The notes below the pieces were generated by a model, which did not search any database, had not been told where the DNA came from, and saw only the letters and a program-made list of their open reading frames with translations. From positions 1,808,501-1,872,500 of the forward strand of contig NZ_AP017470.1 in assembly GCF_016592575.1 (NCBI RefSeq): a DNA stretch of 64,000 nucleotides, read 5' to 3'. This document shows, piece by piece, positions 32,740-41,596 of this stretch (within the stretch, counting starts at the first letter, position 1; every line of letters begins with the position of its first letter). Both the position numbers and the translations under genes were made by a program. The DNA comes from Thermotomaculum hydrothermale. Its GTDB lineage: Bacteria; Acidobacteriota; Holophagae; Thermotomaculales; Thermotomaculaceae.

Positions 32740-33619
32740 TGAGAATTTTTCAATTGCATTAGGCAGCGGCGGGGCAAGAGGGCTGGCACACATAGGGATT
32801 TTAAAAACTCTTAAAGAAAACGGGCTTAAAATTGGAGCAATTTCAGGCACATCAATGGGTGCAGTAATAGGGGCTTTCTATGCCGCTGACAAATTGGAAG
32901 ATGCAGAAGAATATTATCGAAGCATGAAGGTTACAGATGTAATATTCAACTTTGACCCTATATTCCCAACTTCAGGGCTTATAAACGGCAAAAAGGTAAT
33001 CCAGATGCTGAGAGATGTAATCGGAGACATCTATGTTTTTGATACTAAAATCCCCTTTTACCCTGTGGCAACAGACCTTGATTCAGGGGAATGGGTTGTA
33101 TTGCAGGACTGCAAACTCTGGGAAGCGATAAGGGCATCAATATCAATCCCGGGGCTTTTCAGGCCTTTTAAAATCAAGAATAGATACTATATTGACGGGG
33201 GAATAACAAACCCTGTTCCTGTAAATGTTTTAAAGGAAAGACATTCAGATACAAAGACAATAGCAGTAAACCTAAACCTGAAACCAACTGATTATAAGAG
33301 GGCCTGGATAAAAGAAACAGATAGCGAAACTGGATTTCTTTTAAACAAATTCCCCAGGCTAAAACGACTGGCAAGAAGGGTTGGAATAAACGGAAGAAAC
33401 AAAAAGGAGAAAGACCCAAATATTCTCCATGTATTAAACAGGACATTCCACATTGTTCAATACGAACTTGCGTGGAGAAGCCTTGAGTTTGACAAACCTG
33501 ATTACCTTTTAACCCCTAATTTAAACGATGTTGTCTTTATTGAATTTCACAAAGCGGATAAATCAATCTCTGAAGGTGAAAGGGTAGCAAAAGAGTTAAT
33601 TGAAAAGCTTAAAAATTAG
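32726..33619 (+). CDS. Patatin-like phospholipase (RssA/NTE type)
   Basis: 297 residues. The oxyanion motif GSGGARG is at 13-19, the nucleophile serine S43 lies in GTSMG, and the catalytic aspartate D157 in DGG; all three dyad elements are intact. It probably hydrolyses lysophospholipids or other lipids at the inner face of the membrane. The start is TTG with a good AGAGGAG SD, overlapping rng by 14 bases. Confidence 0.9.
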   Translation: MSLINENFSIALGSGGARGLAHIGILKTLKENGLKIGAISGTSMGAVIGAFYAADKLEDAEEYYRSMKVTDVIFNFDPIFPTSGLINGKKVIQMLRDVIGDIYVFDTKIPFYPVATDLDSGEWVVLQDCKLWEAIRASISIPGLFRPFKIKNRYYIDGGITNPVPVNVLKERHSDTKTIAVNLNLKPTDYKRAWIKETDSETGFLLNKFPRLKRLARRVGINGRNKKEKDPNILHVLNRTFHIVQYELAWRSLEFDKPDYLLTPNLNDVVFIEFHKADKSISEGERVAKELIEKLKN

Positions 33620-34458
33620 CACGGGTCAAGAAAAATATCCCTGTTTGCAATATCTGAAAGTTTTATAACCTCAACCTTTTTCCCTTTTTTCTCAAAAATC
33701 CTTTTTCTCCACTCAAGGTTGTCGTAAGGTTCAAGAAAAATCCTTAATTCATAGGCGTACTTTAAAACATTTTCTGTCGGCTTATGTTTATAAAAAACAA
33801 AACCAGTTTTTAGATTATTCCTTTCAATGTGTTTTTTCACGCTGTCTAAATCAAAAATCCCAACCTTATCTCCGTAAAAAAGAAAAACAACATCTCCGCT
33901 TTCCGCATCCTTAAACATCTTTCTATAAACAAGGGAAGACTCACAACCGCAGTAATCCTGCCTGTAAAGGTTTAACTTCTTTCCCTCTTCAACAGACTTT
34001 TTAAACCCGTCATTCTTTTTAAAGTTTGAAGGCATATACTCAACGCCGTACTTTTCCCCAACCTCTTTACCAATTATGTTTATCTTTTCAAAATCCTTGT
34101 GGGGAGATACAGTCAAAACAGTTGCAAAAACCTGGCAATTTAACTCCTTTGCCTTTCTTGCACTCTCTTCCATTCTCATTCTTAAACAAAAATCACACCT
34201 TGCTGACTTTTCCGGCAAATAGTACAGTTTCTCCGCTGACTTAACAAAATCCTCATAATTGTAATCCCCGACAACTAATTCATAGCCTTTTGCCTCTGCA
34301 ACCCTTTCCATCTCCCTTTTTCTCTTTTCATACTCCTCTTTCGGAAAGATATTTGGATTGTAAAAATAGCATATAACCTCAAACTCATCTGATAGTGTTT
34401 CCGGAATGTAAACCCCATCAGGGGCACAGCAAATATGCAAAAGCAACCTCTTCTTCAT
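33616..34458 (-). CDS. queH: Epoxyqueuosine reductase QueH
   Basis: Last step of queuosine biosynthesis in tRNA, the non-homologous alternative to QueG; 280 residues. The family features are HICCAPDGVYIPE (tandem C10-C11), ARCDFCLRMRMEESA, ATVLTVSPHKDFEKI and DYCGCESSL, providing cysteines for the Fe-S cluster. The ATG is chosen because a perfect extended -10 sits so close upstream that the message would begin at or next to it. The 3' end overlaps the patatin gene on the other strand by four bases. Confidence 0.93.
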   Translation of the reverse strand: MKKRLLLHICCAPDGVYIPETLSDEFEVICYFYNPNIFPKEEYEKRKREMERVAEAKGYELVVGDYNYEDFVKSAEKLYYLPEKSARCDFCLRMRMEESARKAKELNCQVFATVLTVSPHKDFEKINIIGKEVGEKYGVEYMPSNFKKNDGFKKSVEEGKKLNLYRQDYCGCESSLVYRKMFKDAESGDVVFLFYGDKVGIFDLDSVKKHIERNNLKTGFVFYKHKPTENVLKYAYELRIFLEPYDNLEWRKRIFEKKGKKVEVIKLSDIANRDIFLDPC

Positions 34459-34467
34459 AGCAATCAA

Positions 34468-34476
34468 ATTATAGCA
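34468..34476 (-). promoter_or_regulatory. Perfect extended -10 immediately before queH (leaderless)
   Basis: On the minus strand TG-C-TATAAT (hexamer 34473-34468) lies nine bases before the queH ATG. Transcription starting about seven bases after the hexamer would leave a leader of only two to four bases. No SD is present upstream of the ATG. Confidence 0.6.
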
Positions 34477-34665
34477 GGGTTACAAAAAGATAACAAAACA
34501 AAGCCTGAAAACTTTAAAAATTTTAACTAAACCAAAACACAATTGAGTTAATAAAAGACAACAACGAAATAAAGAAAACAAAAACAGAAAAAACAAAAAT
34601 ACCAGCAAATCTTTTATAATAATAGGGAATAGATTATTTTCTTTTATTTTGCTTAGGGGGGACAA

Positions 34666-34941
34666 ATGATTACTGTGTTTATCCTTGCTATAGTTTTTCT
34701 AATCTTGGCTTTTGTTTTTGGCTTTGGTATTGCCTCTCTTCCTGAAAATCAGGCAAAAAGGGGATTAGTAAGCGGAATTACAGGAATTATAATTTTTGTT
34801 ATCATCTTTTACGGTTATCTCTTTTTCTGGAAAGGGAAATACTCATTAACAGAAACAATTATCGGAGTACTATTTGCTGTGGCAATAATCATTAGCCTTC
34901 TTTCTGGACACCTCACTGGCAAGAAAAAACAACAAAATTAA
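34666..34941 (+). CDS. Small three-helix membrane protein
   Basis: 91 residues, unrecognised. Hydrophobic helices at about 3-24, 35-55 and 63-80 with a basic C-terminus (GKKKQQN). A GGGGGG SD lies four bases before the ATG. It sits between queH and the next small gene with no clear operon partner. A TATAAT at about 34616 could be its -10. Confidence 0.65.
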   Translation: MITVFILAIVFLILAFVFGFGIASLPENQAKRGLVSGITGIIIFVIIFYGYLFFWKGKYSLTETIIGVLFAVAIIISLLSGHLTGKKKQQN

Positions 34942-35113
34942 TTCTGGAAAAAACTGCTTTTTTGTTTCCTCAAGATTGATGGATGCAATTTCAATTAAAA
35001 CAGATAATTCAAAATCATTAGCCGGAATGGTATTGGGAGGTGAATGGTTTTAAAAGTGGTAAAATTTATAATGAAATATATTGAAAAACCGGATTTATTT
35101 TGAGGAGGCTTTT

Positions 35114-35416
35114 ATGGACAAGATTGAATGTTCAGTTATCTCACCTTTAGAGGTTTTCACATTTGGCTTGCCTTACACTGTTTCAAACAACAGGGGAGAA
35201 TTGATAATTTCAGAGGACAAAATCTTGTTTAAAAAGGATTCCAAAGTTGAATGGGAGATTAAACTAAAAGATTTAAAAAGCGTTAAGGGAATTTTTTATC
35301 TTCATTTAACAACAAAAGACAGGGAAAAAATAATTATAAGAACAAAAAGAAGCAACTTAAAGAAAATTAAAAACCTGCTTTTAGAAAAACTCAATAAACA
35401 AAAAAAGCCGGCGTGA
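35114..35416 (+). CDS. Small PH/GRAM-like protein
   Basis: 100 residues, no named family. The strand pattern (TVSNNRGELIISEDKILFKK ... EWEIKLKDLKSVKGIFYLHL ... REKIIIRTKRSNLKKIKNLL) and a C-terminal helix resemble bacterial PH or GRAM domains. The start is the ATG behind GAGGAGG; a longer frame upstream lacks an SD. TGGTAAAAT about 50 bases upstream may be its extended -10. The stop codon is inside the terminator stem. Confidence 0.6.
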   Translation: MDKIECSVISPLEVFTFGLPYTVSNNRGELIISEDKILFKKDSKVEWEIKLKDLKSVKGIFYLHLTTKDREKIIIRTKRSNLKKIKNLLLEKLNKQKKPA

Positions 35417-35424
35417 AGCTGGCT
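35406..35424 (+). terminator. Terminator after the PH-like gene, possibly bidirectional
   Basis: Stem AGCCGGC / GCTGGCT (one mismatch or wobble) with loop GTGAA, T-run on the plus side and A-run on the other. It also ends the convergent tricorn gene 27 bases away. Confidence 0.85.
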
Positions 35425-35450
35425 TTTTTATTGGTTCTGTTAATAAACCC

Positions 35451-38400
35451 TTACTTTTTCTTGTCTATCTCTTTCAAAAGCACTTCGCAGGCTTTTTTAA
35501 GTTGCAAGTCTTCTCCCTTAACCTTCCAGTCTGGTGGATTGTTAACAATATAGTCGGGAATTGCAGGGTTTCCTTCCATATCCTTATCTGTTTTATAAAC
35601 AAACCAAGCCCTGAATGGCTTTCTTATGTACATTCCGTCAATAAGTGTTTCCCCATCGGTTGAGATAACTGCGCCAAATGTTGGCCTTCCAACAAGTTTA
35701 CCTATTCCCAGTGTCTTGTATGCGTGTGAGAAAATTTCTGCGTTTGAATAACTTGAAGAATTGCACAAAGCAATTGAAGGCTTTGTCCACGGATAGAAAG
35801 GTAATCTTTCTGCAAATGGATAGTAATTCCTGAATTTTAAGTGGTTTTTCAGGGAATCTGTCGCCCCCCGTGGTATTGTGTATGCGTGCTGTTTTACATT
35901 TAAAATTGCCATTAAGTAATCTGTTGTCCAGCCTCCTCCGTTAAACCTGACATCAATTACAAGCCCTTCCTTGCCCTTTCCTGCCGCTTCTAAATCCCTT
36001 TCAAACCTTTCAAAGGACGGCATATCCATTCCCTGAATGTGAATATAACCTAATTTCCCGTTTGAATACTTTTCAACAAGCTTTCTGTTAAATTCAACAT
36101 ACTCTCTGTACAATTCGTTTCTCAAAGATGCAACAGGCCTTATCACAACCTCTCTAATTTTCCCGTCTTTTCCCTTTACATCAAGGTAAACTCTCTTGTT
36201 TACTGTATCGCTAAAGAAAGACCAGAAGTTTGTGTCTCGTGTTACCTCATTGCCGTTAACAGAAAGAATAACATCTCCAACATACAATTTTGAAAACTCT
36301 TTATCAGCGGGAGAGTCTGGCACAATGTGGGTTACTTTAACGCCCTTTTTCAATGGTTCAACCTCAACCCCTATTCTTCCAACAGATTCTCTTTCAACAT
36401 TTTCCCTTCCGCCACCGTAAAGCCCCATGTGAGATGCGTTTAACTGGCCTAACATTTCATTAAAGTAATCCCTGAAATCGTGCTTGTTTGTTGCCGCAAG
36501 ACAGATTGGTTTATAGAGTTTTTTTAACTTATTCCAGTTTCTTCCATGGAATTCAGGGTCATAGAAGTTGTACTTTAAAATTCTCCAGCCTTCTTCAAAC
36601 ATCTGGTTTAATTCAGCAGGGTAATTGATTCTCATTCTTGCTGAAAATGGAAGGGATTTTACTTTATTAGACTTCAAAGAGACTTTTGCAAGGGTACCTC
36701 TCTTTCTCAAAAAGAAAAGGCCGTGTTTTGTATAGGTTAAATTGTAAACTCCCCTGCCGTCTCTTGTAATTGCCTTTGTTTCAGTGCCATCCCATTTAAT
36801 TGAGAATAGGTCTTTATCCTTTTTGCCGGGAAGCTTTGTTGTGTAATAGATTTTTTCTCCATCCTTTGAAAATGCAAGCCCACCTTCGTCACCTGGAAGA
36901 GAGGTAACCTGGACAACCCTGTTGTAAATCTCATCAAAATCAATTTGAATAGGCTTTTTCTTTTCTTCTTTTTTACTATTCTTTTCTTTTTTGCTCTTTT
37001 CTTTCTTTTTGTCCTTTTCTTCAAGCTGTTTTAAGATTTTTTCATCTTCCCAATCCTGTTTGGTTTTCTGATAATCTGATTTTTTAAGCCATACAAACCA
37101 GACATCGTAATCGCTTCTATTTCTTTGAGATAAAAACGCAAGCTTGCTTCCGTCTGGACTCCATACAGGGTGTTTGTCCCCCCGTGGAAACATTGAAACA
37201 TTTACAGGCTTTGCCCCTTCCTTTAAAGGCAAGATGTAAACATCCTCGTTAAAGGTTAAGTCAACAATTGAGTAAGCAATGTAATTTCCGTCAGGGGAAA
37301 AGGTTACTCCCTCAGGGGTTGCCCACCCGTCAAGCAAAACCCTTTTATTTTCAAGTTTTTCTTTCTCAAGGTTTATGTCTGCAATAATTAATTTTCCGTT
37401 GTTTTCCCTGTAAATTATCCTTTTACCATCAGGAGAGACAATGGGCTTTCTCTCCTCTCCCTTTGAATCCGTTAACCTTACTATCTTAAACTTCAAAGCA
37501 GTGTAAAGGTTTTTGCTTCTCTTATCAGCAGACTTTGCAAGGTATAAATCGTAATTCCCGCTTCTATCTGAAGAAAACACAAGGTTGTAATCGTCTATCC
37601 ATGCAACATCCCTGTCCCTAAATGGGGATTTGCTAATATTTACCGATTTTGTCTTTTTATCATCGTTTAGTTTTACAAAAACCTCTCCATGCACAGAGAA
37701 TGCAATAAACTTCCCATTTGGTGAAACAGAGACGCTTTCAATTTTAGATGAAAAGTTTTTTAATTTTATAGGGTCAAAAACATAGTCTTTTGAGAGTGAT
37801 GGAGAAAACTCTTTTGTTTTTCCGTCTTTCAAAATATAGATTTTCCCGGCCTTTTCATAGGCTATAACCTTACCATCTTTTGAGGCAGACATATAATTTA
37901 TAGGGAAATCCTTTACAAAGGTGATTTGCTTTATATTTAATACCTTGCTACCATCATTATTTAATTCAAGGGAATAAACATTGTGCCTTCCATCCCTTGC
38001 ACTTAAAAAGTAAAGTTTTCTCTTTTCAACCCACACAGGATTAAAATCCTGGCCGTTAAATTCTGTAATCTTAAAGTATTTATCCTTTTTTACATTGTAA
38101 ATCCATAAATCCCTGTTTGCAGAGCCTTTGTACGCTTCCCTTGCAATTCTACACTCTCCCTTAACGAGTGCTATAAGTTTCCCGTCTGGCGATACCTTTG
38201 CATCCTGTGCAACAGCGTTTAAAATTCTTTTCGGGGTTTTATCTTTTAAATTTGCAGAAAAAATCTCCCTTTCCCATTCAACCTGCCTGAAATTTCTCAA
38301 GGTTGAAAATAAAATTCCGTATTTTTTACTCCAATCAAGGGCAACATCTGGAGAACCGTAATAAGTCACCCTTTCAGGCACGCTTCCTTCAACACTTACC

Positions 38401-38672
38401 TTAAAAACATCAAAGTGCCCAAACCTGTCGCTTGTAAAGGCAATTTCACTTCCATCTGGCGAAAAAACAGGGTATGCATCGTAAGCCTGATGTACGGTAA
38501 GCCTTTTGACATTTGTACCATCAATATTTGCAACAAAAATATCCCCCTGATACTCAAATGCAATCTTGCTTCCATCAGGGCTTAAAGAAGGAAACCTTAA
38601 CACAGGATTTTCAGCCTTAACCTGTGTTAATGCAAATAAAAAAATAAAAACAAAAATTCCAATTTTTTTCAT
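35451..38672 (-). CDS. Tricorn-like peptidase (S41 family), secreted
   Basis: 1,073 residues. A signal peptide (MKKIGIFVFIFLFALTQVKA) is followed by two beta-propellers of WD40-like PD40 repeats (SLSPDGSKIAFEYQGDI, VFSPDGSEIAFTSDR, and more after residue ~300). A Lys/Glu-rich linker (around 545-575) precedes a core domain, a PDZ domain (VTHIVPDSPADKEFSKLYVG) and a C-terminal S41 domain. The last contains the nucleophile region ALCNSSSYSNAEIF near residue 965. Tricorn-type peptidases degrade oligopeptides; here the signal suggests a periplasmic site. The ATG has an AGGGGG SD. Confidence 0.92.
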   Translation of the reverse strand: MKKIGIFVFIFLFALTQVKAENPVLRFPSLSPDGSKIAFEYQGDIFVANIDGTNVKRLTVHQAYDAYPVFSPDGSEIAFTSDRFGHFDVFKVSVEGSVPERVTYYGSPDVALDWSKKYGILFSTLRNFRQVEWEREIFSANLKDKTPKRILNAVAQDAKVSPDGKLIALVKGECRIAREAYKGSANRDLWIYNVKKDKYFKITEFNGQDFNPVWVEKRKLYFLSARDGRHNVYSLELNNDGSKVLNIKQITFVKDFPINYMSASKDGKVIAYEKAGKIYILKDGKTKEFSPSLSKDYVFDPIKLKNFSSKIESVSVSPNGKFIAFSVHGEVFVKLNDDKKTKSVNISKSPFRDRDVAWIDDYNLVFSSDRSGNYDLYLAKSADKRSKNLYTALKFKIVRLTDSKGEERKPIVSPDGKRIIYRENNGKLIIADINLEKEKLENKRVLLDGWATPEGVTFSPDGNYIAYSIVDLTFNEDVYILPLKEGAKPVNVSMFPRGDKHPVWSPDGSKLAFLSQRNRSDYDVWFVWLKKSDYQKTKQDWEDEKILKQLEEKDKKKEKSKKEKNSKKEEKKKPIQIDFDEIYNRVVQVTSLPGDEGGLAFSKDGEKIYYTTKLPGKKDKDLFSIKWDGTETKAITRDGRGVYNLTYTKHGLFFLRKRGTLAKVSLKSNKVKSLPFSARMRINYPAELNQMFEEGWRILKYNFYDPEFHGRNWNKLKKLYKPICLAATNKHDFRDYFNEMLGQLNASHMGLYGGGRENVERESVGRIGVEVEPLKKGVKVTHIVPDSPADKEFSKLYVGDVILSVNGNEVTRDTNFWSFFSDTVNKRVYLDVKGKDGKIREVVIRPVASLRNELYREYVEFNRKLVEKYSNGKLGYIHIQGMDMPSFERFERDLEAAGKGKEGLVIDVRFNGGGWTTDYLMAILNVKQHAYTIPRGATDSLKNHLKFRNYYPFAERLPFYPWTKPSIALCNSSSYSNAEIFSHAYKTLGIGKLVGRPTFGAVISTDGETLIDGMYIRKPFRAWFVYKTDKDMEGNPAIPDYIVNNPPDWKVKGEDLQLKKACEVLLKEIDKKK

Positions 38673-38763
38673 AATTCCCCCTATTGTATTTTCAATCAAA
38701 ACTATTTTACTTTATTTAACAAGGATTTGTTTCAAATAGGTTAAGTAAATAAACTTTTGCATT

Positions 38764-39888
38764 TTACTCCTTAATTATCACAAAATCCCTGAAATTTTTT
38801 CTATCAATAACCTTTGTTTCTGCTTTATAATTTTTTACAAAGGTTTTAGGTAAACCTTTCCCCCTTTTTTTCTCCCACTTAAACTCGTAACCAAAGATTT
38901 TTCCATCAATATCTTCAATAAAATCCACTTCCTGTTGCTGTTTTGTTCTCCAGAAATAAATTCTTGCAAATCTCCTTTTGTATTCCAGTTGTTTGATTCT
39001 TTCTGCTATTAAAAAATTCTCCCATAATCCACCTTTGTCCTGCCGTAAAGAGAGAGGCCTGAAATCTCCAATCAACGCATTCCTTATTCCTGTATCGTAA
39101 AAATAAATCTTTTTATTTTTTCTTATTTCATTTCTCATATTTCTGCTAAAAGCATTAAGCTTAAAAACAACAAAAGCCTTTTCAAGAATGTCAATGTATC
39201 TTGAAACTGTGTTTTTATCCACCCCGACTGTTTGCGCAATCTCAGAATAACTAATCTCGCTTCCCAATTGTAAAGCAAGAAACTGCAAAAGCCTGTCAAG
39301 TATATCCGGCTTCTTTATTCCACCGAAAGATAAAACATCTTTATACAGATAACTGCTTACAAGTTCTTTTAAAACCTCTTTCTCATTTCCTGGATTGTTT
39401 AAAACCTCAGGATAAAAGCCATAAATAAGCCTGTTTTCAAGTTGCTGTTCTGAGTAAAGGTATCCGTGATGGTTTTTAAATTCTTCCCAGGAAATAGGGA
39501 ACAGCCTGTACTCCCACTTTCTTCCTGTTAAAAATTCGTTTATTTGCCCTGACAATTCAAAAGATGAAGAACCTGTAACAAACAACTGCACCTTTTTAAA
39601 TTTATCCACAATAATCTTAATTGTTATCCCAATCCCCTTGATTCTCTGCGCCTCATCTATAAAAACAAACTTATGATTTCCAATTATTGAACGAATCTCT
39701 TCCGTATTTGGTTCAGAAAAAATCGCCCTGACTTTAGGGTCATCTCCATCAATAAATAAAAAATCCTTATCCTTTAGCAATGTATTAATCAAAGTAGTTT
39801 TTCCAACCTGCCTTGCCCCTAAAACAATTATTGCCTTTCCTGAGTCTATTTTTTCTTGAATAACCCTTTGCAATAGCCTTTCATACAT
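38764..39888 (-). CDS. AAA-type ATPase with DUF4143 domain
   Basis: 374 residues. The Walker A motif LGARQVGKTTL is near residue 25, Walker B reads FVFIDEAQR, and the sensor is VTGSSSFEL. The C-terminal DUF4143 part contains a winged helix (SEISYSEIAQTVGVDKNTVSRYIDIL) and a nuclease-like fold with TKQQQEVDFIEDIDGKIFGYEFKWE. This family is scattered and horizontally mobile in bacteria and archaea, with no settled function. The ATG behind GAGGT is chosen; an upstream GTG adds 13 residues. It has no operon partner. Confidence 0.85.
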   Translation of the reverse strand: MYERLLQRVIQEKIDSGKAIIVLGARQVGKTTLINTLLKDKDFLFIDGDDPKVRAIFSEPNTEEIRSIIGNHKFVFIDEAQRIKGIGITIKIIVDKFKKVQLFVTGSSSFELSGQINEFLTGRKWEYRLFPISWEEFKNHHGYLYSEQQLENRLIYGFYPEVLNNPGNEKEVLKELVSSYLYKDVLSFGGIKKPDILDRLLQFLALQLGSEISYSEIAQTVGVDKNTVSRYIDILEKAFVVFKLNAFSRNMRNEIRKNKKIYFYDTGIRNALIGDFRPLSLRQDKGGLWENFLIAERIKQLEYKRRFARIYFWRTKQQQEVDFIEDIDGKIFGYEFKWEKKRGKGLPKTFVKNYKAETKVIDRKNFRDFVIIKE

Positions 39889-40083
39889 TTTAACCTCATA
39901 ATCAAAATATTTAGTGATTGTGCTCACCTCAAGATATAACTTTCGGTGAATTAACTCACTGTTTTGTAAAATTTTAAACTCTAATCAAAAATTTGTCAAA
40001 TAATCTTTGAAAATACTATCTCAATCAATTTTATTAACAAAATTTTATATAAAAAGAACAAACTTTTATTCTTGAAATTTTAG

Positions 40084-40854
40084 TTATTTCAAAGAGGCTT
40101 TAGCGTGTCGGATATCCTCAACTAAATCCTTTACAGATTCAAGGCCAATGGAAAAGATAAGGTAATTTTTATACCTTTTCACTGAAGATAAGTTTGAGCC
40201 AAATACAAAGTTTTCTTTTTTAAATAGAGAGAGTTTGTTTTTAAAACTTTCAGCAGTATCAATGCTTTCAAATTTTATTGAAAAAACATTGCCTTGAGAT
40301 TTTAAAAAGCTTTTTGCGTTTTTCTTATCAGTTAAATAGGGATAGTAAATCTCTTTAAAAATGCTTTTAAAACCGTCAATCTCCCTTATAAGGTGCAAGG
40401 TTGTGTTTTCAGCCATCTTTCTCCTTGATTCCAAAGTTTCAAGGTATGGCATTTCAGGAAAATCTGAAGAAATGCCGGGAAATTCTTTGTCTTTTGAGAG
40501 AAAAACATACCCCCTCGTTTTATTGTTTCCTGAGACAAAACCCTTTAACGGGAAAAGTGCAAAGTCGCCAATCCACTCAAAGGGGTAAATCTGAAATGGG
40601 GAAAATTCTGCGTATAAAACAGTAATCTTTCCTTTCTCCCTTTTGGTTTTTTTTATTTTATCCCTTAATCCCTCAAAAGATAGTTTTGGAATTTTTAAAA
40701 GAGTTACTATTTCAGAATCCTGTTTCAAAGTGTTTAACACACTCTTATATTCTCTTTCAGATTTTAAAAAATATGCGTATTTGCATTTGAAGATAATCTT
40801 AAATTTTTCTTCACAACTAAATCTATTTGAAACTAAAATCGTTGCTTTATTCAC
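40084..40854 (-). CDS. Divergent, truncated Cys/Met-metabolism PLP-enzyme-like protein
   Basis: 256 residues. The C-terminal ~60 residues (NVFSIKFESIDTAESF ... FSIGLESVKDLVEDIRHA) match the end of cystathionine-gamma-synthase-type enzymes. The middle (LFPLKGFVSGNNKTRGYVFLS) aligns loosely with their PLP-lysine region. The N-terminal ~130 residues of the family fold are missing and most cofactor-contact motifs are unrecognisable. It may have lost catalysis. The start is a GTG overlapping the SpoU gene stop, so it is coupled to that gene. Confidence 0.5.
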   Translation of the reverse strand: MNKATILVSNRFSCEEKFKIIFKCKYAYFLKSEREYKSVLNTLKQDSEIVTLLKIPKLSFEGLRDKIKKTKREKGKITVLYAEFSPFQIYPFEWIGDFALFPLKGFVSGNNKTRGYVFLSKDKEFPGISSDFPEMPYLETLESRRKMAENTTLHLIREIDGFKSIFKEIYYPYLTDKKNAKSFLKSQGNVFSIKFESIDTAESFKNKLSLFKKENFVFGSNLSSVKRYKNYLIFSIGLESVKDLVEDIRHAKASLK

Positions 40855-41596
40855 CTATTCCCCCAAACATACGGGACATTATTATGCCACAGGATACAGC
40901 AACATTCAAAGAGTCAATTAAACCAGTTGTTGGAATTGTTATCTTCTCCCCTATTTTCAAAAAATCTTTTTCAATTCCACTTCCTTCAGAGCCTAAAACA
41001 ATTGCAAATTTTTCTTTAGGGACTTTAACCTGATATAAACCCTTTCCCCCTTTTTTTTCTGCAAGGAAGATCCTTCTATCTTTCAATCCTTCTAAAATCT
41101 CTTCTTTTGAAAGTCTTGCTGTCTTTAAATAAAAAATTCCACCCTTTGATGCCCTCACTGATTTTAAGGAAAAAGGGTCTGCTGAGTTGTGTGTAAGTAT
41201 TACAGAGTTAAAATCAAAGAGTGCCGCACTTCTCAAAATAGCCCCAACATTTTCAGGGTTTTGTACACCGTCAAGAACTGCAATTCTTTGAGAATTGAAA
41301 ACATCCTTTTTAAAATCAGGAAGTTTAAAAACTGCGATTATTCCTGAAAAAGAAGGCTGATTTGATACTGAGGCTAAAACAGAATGTTTTACTTCAAAGA
41401 AATTGCAACCTTCAGGCACAGTTAAATCTTCAAACTTTTTTGATACAAAGAGTGAAACAGGCTTAAATCCGCATTTTATACCTTCGTTATAGGTTTTCAA
41501 ATCGTCAACGAGAAATTTTTTCTCCCTTTTCCTGTGTTTTGTTGAGGTAAGTTTTTTTAAATACTTTATTTTGTCATTATCCTTTGAGGTAATCAT
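40847..41596 (-). CDS. SpoU/TrmH-family RNA 2'-O-methyltransferase
   Basis: 249 residues. The three SPOUT motifs are intact: VQNPENVGAILRSAALF, FAIVLGSEGSGI and IPTTGLIDSLNVAVSCGI. An N-terminal ~95-residue substrate-binding domain (KYLKKLTSTKHRKREKKFLV) is typical of 23S rRNA methyltransferases. It uses SAM to methylate a ribose in rRNA or tRNA; the exact target cannot be read from sequence. It overlaps both neighbours. Confidence 0.92.
   Translation of the reverse strand: MITSKDNDKIKYLKKLTSTKHRKREKKFLVDDLKTYNEGIKCGFKPVSLFVSKKFEDLTVPEGCNFFEVKHSVLASVSNQPSFSGIIAVFKLPDFKKDVFNSQRIAVLDGVQNPENVGAILRSAALFDFNSVILTHNSADPFSLKSVRASKGGIFYLKTARLSKEEILEGLKDRRIFLAEKKGGKGLYQVKVPKEKFAIVLGSEGSGIEKDFLKIGEKITIPTTGLIDSLNVAVSCGIIMSRMFGGIGE

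Noticed and set aside
34979-35053. 24-codon ORF ending MVLGGEWF before the PH-like gene
   Set aside because: No ribosome binding site and no conserved copy in the window. It overlaps the probable promoter region of the next gene, so there is not enough support to call it.
36737-37024. Lys/Arg-rich minus-strand ORF within the tricorn gene
   Set aside because: It is an out-of-frame reading of the Lys/Glu-rich linker of the tricorn-like protein.
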